This document shows, in pieces, positions 29,694-31,190 of a stretch of DNA of 31,190 nt (the first letter of the stretch is position 1; the number at the start of each line of letters is the position of its first letter). Source of the DNA: SHZI01 sp049290495 (GTDB taxonomy: Bacteria > Pseudomonadota > Gammaproteobacteria > Steroidobacterales > GCA-2729495). Below the pieces are notes generated by a model, which saw only the letters and a list, made by a program, of their open reading frames with translations, made no database searches and had not been told where the DNA came from. Both the position numbers and the translations under genes were made by a program. The stretch is from assembly GCA_049290495.1 (NCBI GenBank), contig JBATNV010000078.1, positions 1 to 31,190 on the forward strand, written 5' to 3'.

Positions 29694-31190
29694 GTGCTTT
29701 CCAGCAAGAGCCCGCCGCACGGCACGCCGCGTGTGCAGGTGTGCGGCCGGGCCCACGATTTGTGCAGCTCAAGGCCTTCGCGCTGCTGGTCTGCATCTCG
29801 ATCTGGATACTGCCCGCGGGCGCGCAGCTGGCGCCGGCGAAGTCCGCTGTTGCGACTGCGCACCCTCTGGCGACCCAGGCCGGCGAGGAAATCCTCGCTG
29901 CGGGCGGCAATGCTTTCGATGCAGCGGTAGCGATCAGTGCGGCGCTCGCTGTCGTCGAGCCCTATGCCTCCGGTTTGGGTGGTGGCGGATTCTGGCTGCT
30001 GCATGAGGCGGATACCGGTCGCCAGGTCATCGTCGACGGGCGCGAGGTCGCGCCGGCGGCTGCCACTCGTGACATGTATCTCGACGCACAGGGCAATCCG
30101 CGCCCTGGCGCAACCATGGATGGCCCGCTGGCTGCAGGCATTCCCGGCGAGCCGGCGGCGCTCGCTCATCTGGCAAAACGCTACGGCCGCCTGCCCCTCG
30201 CTACCAGCCTTGCGCCCGCCATCCGCTACGCCGAGCAGGGCATTGAGCTTTCCCGCGGTATCGGCATGGGTCTCAAGTTCCGGGCCGATGCAGCGCGCAA
30301 GTCGCCAGCATTTGCTGCCTTGTATCTGCCGCGTGGCCAGCCACTCGAGCCAGGTGCCACAGTACGTTTCCATGACCTGGCCCGTACGCTGCGACGGCTT
30401 GCCGCCGATGGTCACGACGGCTTTTATCGCGGCGATGTGGCGCGACGCCTGGTTGCCGGTGTGCAGTCTGCCGGCGGCATCTGGACGCGCGATGATCTGG
30501 CCGCCTACCAGGTGATCGAGCGTGAACCGATACGCGTTCAGTATCGGGGTGCCACACTGGTCATGGTGCCGCCGCCATCCTCCGGTGGTGTCGTGCTTGG
30601 CGATACGCTGAACATCCTGCGCGCTTATGATCTGGCCGGTCTGCAACCTGTCGAGCGCAAGCACCTGAACATCGAAGCCATGCGCCGCGCTTACCGGGAT
30701 CGCGCCATGTACCTCGGTGATCCAGCCTTCGTCTCTATGCCGATCGAGCGTCTGTTGAGCCCGTACTATGCGGACGGGCAACGCACCTCGATCAGGCTGG
30801 ATCGCGCCACACCGAGCGACGACCTGCCTGGCATCGCCCCGGACGCCGGCGGCGGTACGAATACCACGCATTTCTCCGTGCTCGACAAGGCGGGCAATCG
30901 CGTCGCCGGCACGCTCAGCATCAACACCTGGTTCGGTGCTGCGTTTATCCCGTCAGGTACCGGCGTGATCCTGAATAACGAAATGGATGATTTCTCGATC
31001 AGACCGGGTACGCCGAACGGCTACGAACTGCTCGGCACCGAGGCCAATGCCATCGCTCCCGGCAAACGCATGCTGTCCAGCATGTCGCCGACCTTTATCG
31101 AATCGCCGCGTGGCGTGGCGATACTCGGCACACCGGGCGGCAGTCGCATCATCAGCATGGTGCTGCTCTCGACCCTGGCCTGGATGGACG
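29690..31190 (+). CDS. ggt: Gamma-glutamyltransferase (partial, runs off the window)
   Basis: First 500 codons of an exported gamma-glutamyltransferase, which cleaves glutathione and other gamma-glutamyl compounds in the periplasm. The N-terminus has a long basic n-region and a hydrophobic core (AFALLVCISIWILPAGA), with a probable cut near residue 45. Family motifs are HPLATQAGEEILAAGGNAFDAAVA, EPYASGLGGGGFWLL, GIPGEPA and PPPSSGGV. The catalytic nucleophile after self-cleavage is Thr392 in GGGTNTTHFSVLD. NEMDDFS and SSMSPT further on are substrate-binding motifs. The end of the small subunit is beyond 31190. It overlaps coaD by 4 bases, suggesting co-translation. Confidence 0.94.
   Translation, partial: MSAFQQEPAARHAACAGVRPGPRFVQLKAFALLVCISIWILPAGAQLAPAKSAVATAHPLATQAGEEILAAGGNAFDAAVAISAALAVVEPYASGLGGGGFWLLHEADTGRQVIVDGREVAPAAATRDMYLDAQGNPRPGATMDGPLAAGIPGEPAALAHLAKRYGRLPLATSLAPAIRYAEQGIELSRGIGMGLKFRADAARKSPAFAALYLPRGQPLEPGATVRFHDLARTLRRLAADGHDGFYRGDVARRLVAGVQSAGGIWTRDDLAAYQVIEREPIRVQYRGATLVMVPPPSSGGVVLGDTLNILRAYDLAGLQPVERKHLNIEAMRRAYRDRAMYLGDPAFVSMPIERLLSPYYADGQRTSIRLDRATPSDDLPGIAPDAGGGTNTTHFSVLDKAGNRVAGTLSINTWFGAAFIPSGTGVILNNEMDDFSIRPGTPNGYELLGTEANAIAPGKRMLSSMSPTFIESPRGVAILGTPGGSRIISMVLLSTLAWMD

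Noticed and set aside
29498..30871. 457-codon minus-strand frame opposite coaD/ggt
   Set aside because: It lies entirely opposite two clear genes and has no recognisable domain; an effect of GC-rich codon usage.

Overview
The window (roughly 60% GC by eye) looks like the chromosome of a free-living gammaproteobacterium. The evidence is gene order: rsmB-fmt-def facing lysM-dprA-smg-topA, purE-purK, and rsmD/ftsY-ftsE-ftsX-rpoH are all arrangements typical of that class. The GCGGCTGAAGCCGC-type REP sequence and a zinc-finger-less TopA with a lysine-rich tail point towards a xanthomonad-like or deep-branching lineage (Nevskiales/Steroidobacterales/Woeseiales-like). That placement is inference only.

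Layout. 1-2015 (minus): translation-initiation and rRNA-modification genes rsmB (cut by the window edge), fmt and def. 2204-7421 (plus): a secreted LysM protein, DprA, Smg and topoisomerase I. 7488-10676: a large exported subtilisin-like protease. 10677-13790: a compact polyhydroxyalkanoate locus of phasin, regulator PhaR and class I synthase PhaC, with a TGC-rich, AT-rich regulatory region before the phasin and a strong terminator after it. 13791-16940: an accessory block holding an uncharacterised membrane protein, a PIN toxin/antitoxin pair, a tryptophan-rich small protein and a lipoprotein esterase. Three diverged, co-oriented copies of an intergenic repeat punctuate this block. 16941-22171: metabolism (LhgO-like FAD oxidoreductase; a minus-strand run of DUF924 protein, FadI-like thiolase and Na+/amino-acid symporter; a DUF2141 protein). 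A tandem REP pair sits between the convergent oxidoreductase and symporter genes. 22211-23899: purE-purK. 24139-24816: an OmpA-type lipoprotein. 24832-28422 (minus): ftsY-ftsE-ftsX-rpoH. 28545-31190 (plus): rsmD, coaD and a gamma-glutamyltransferase running off the end.

The most notable regulatory signal is a perfect CIRCE operator (TTAGCACTC-N9-GAGTGCTAA, 25720-25746) in the leader of rpoH, between ftsX and the rpoH Shine-Dalgarno. CIRCE is the target of the repressor HrcA, so the sequence suggests that HrcA, itself governed by GroEL availability, controls the sigma-32 gene. This would layer the two classical heat-shock circuits. Other points of interest are the intergenic repeat family that divides the accessory block, the REP pair in which both convergent genes terminate, a DprA without its usual N-terminal domain, and a symporter with a large extra segment.

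No rRNA, tRNA, CRISPR array, transposase or phage gene was recognised. No gene-free stretch exceeds 300 bases. Several genes start with GTG or TTG (rsmB, dprA, the 13974 gene, the antitoxin, the esterase, the symporter).
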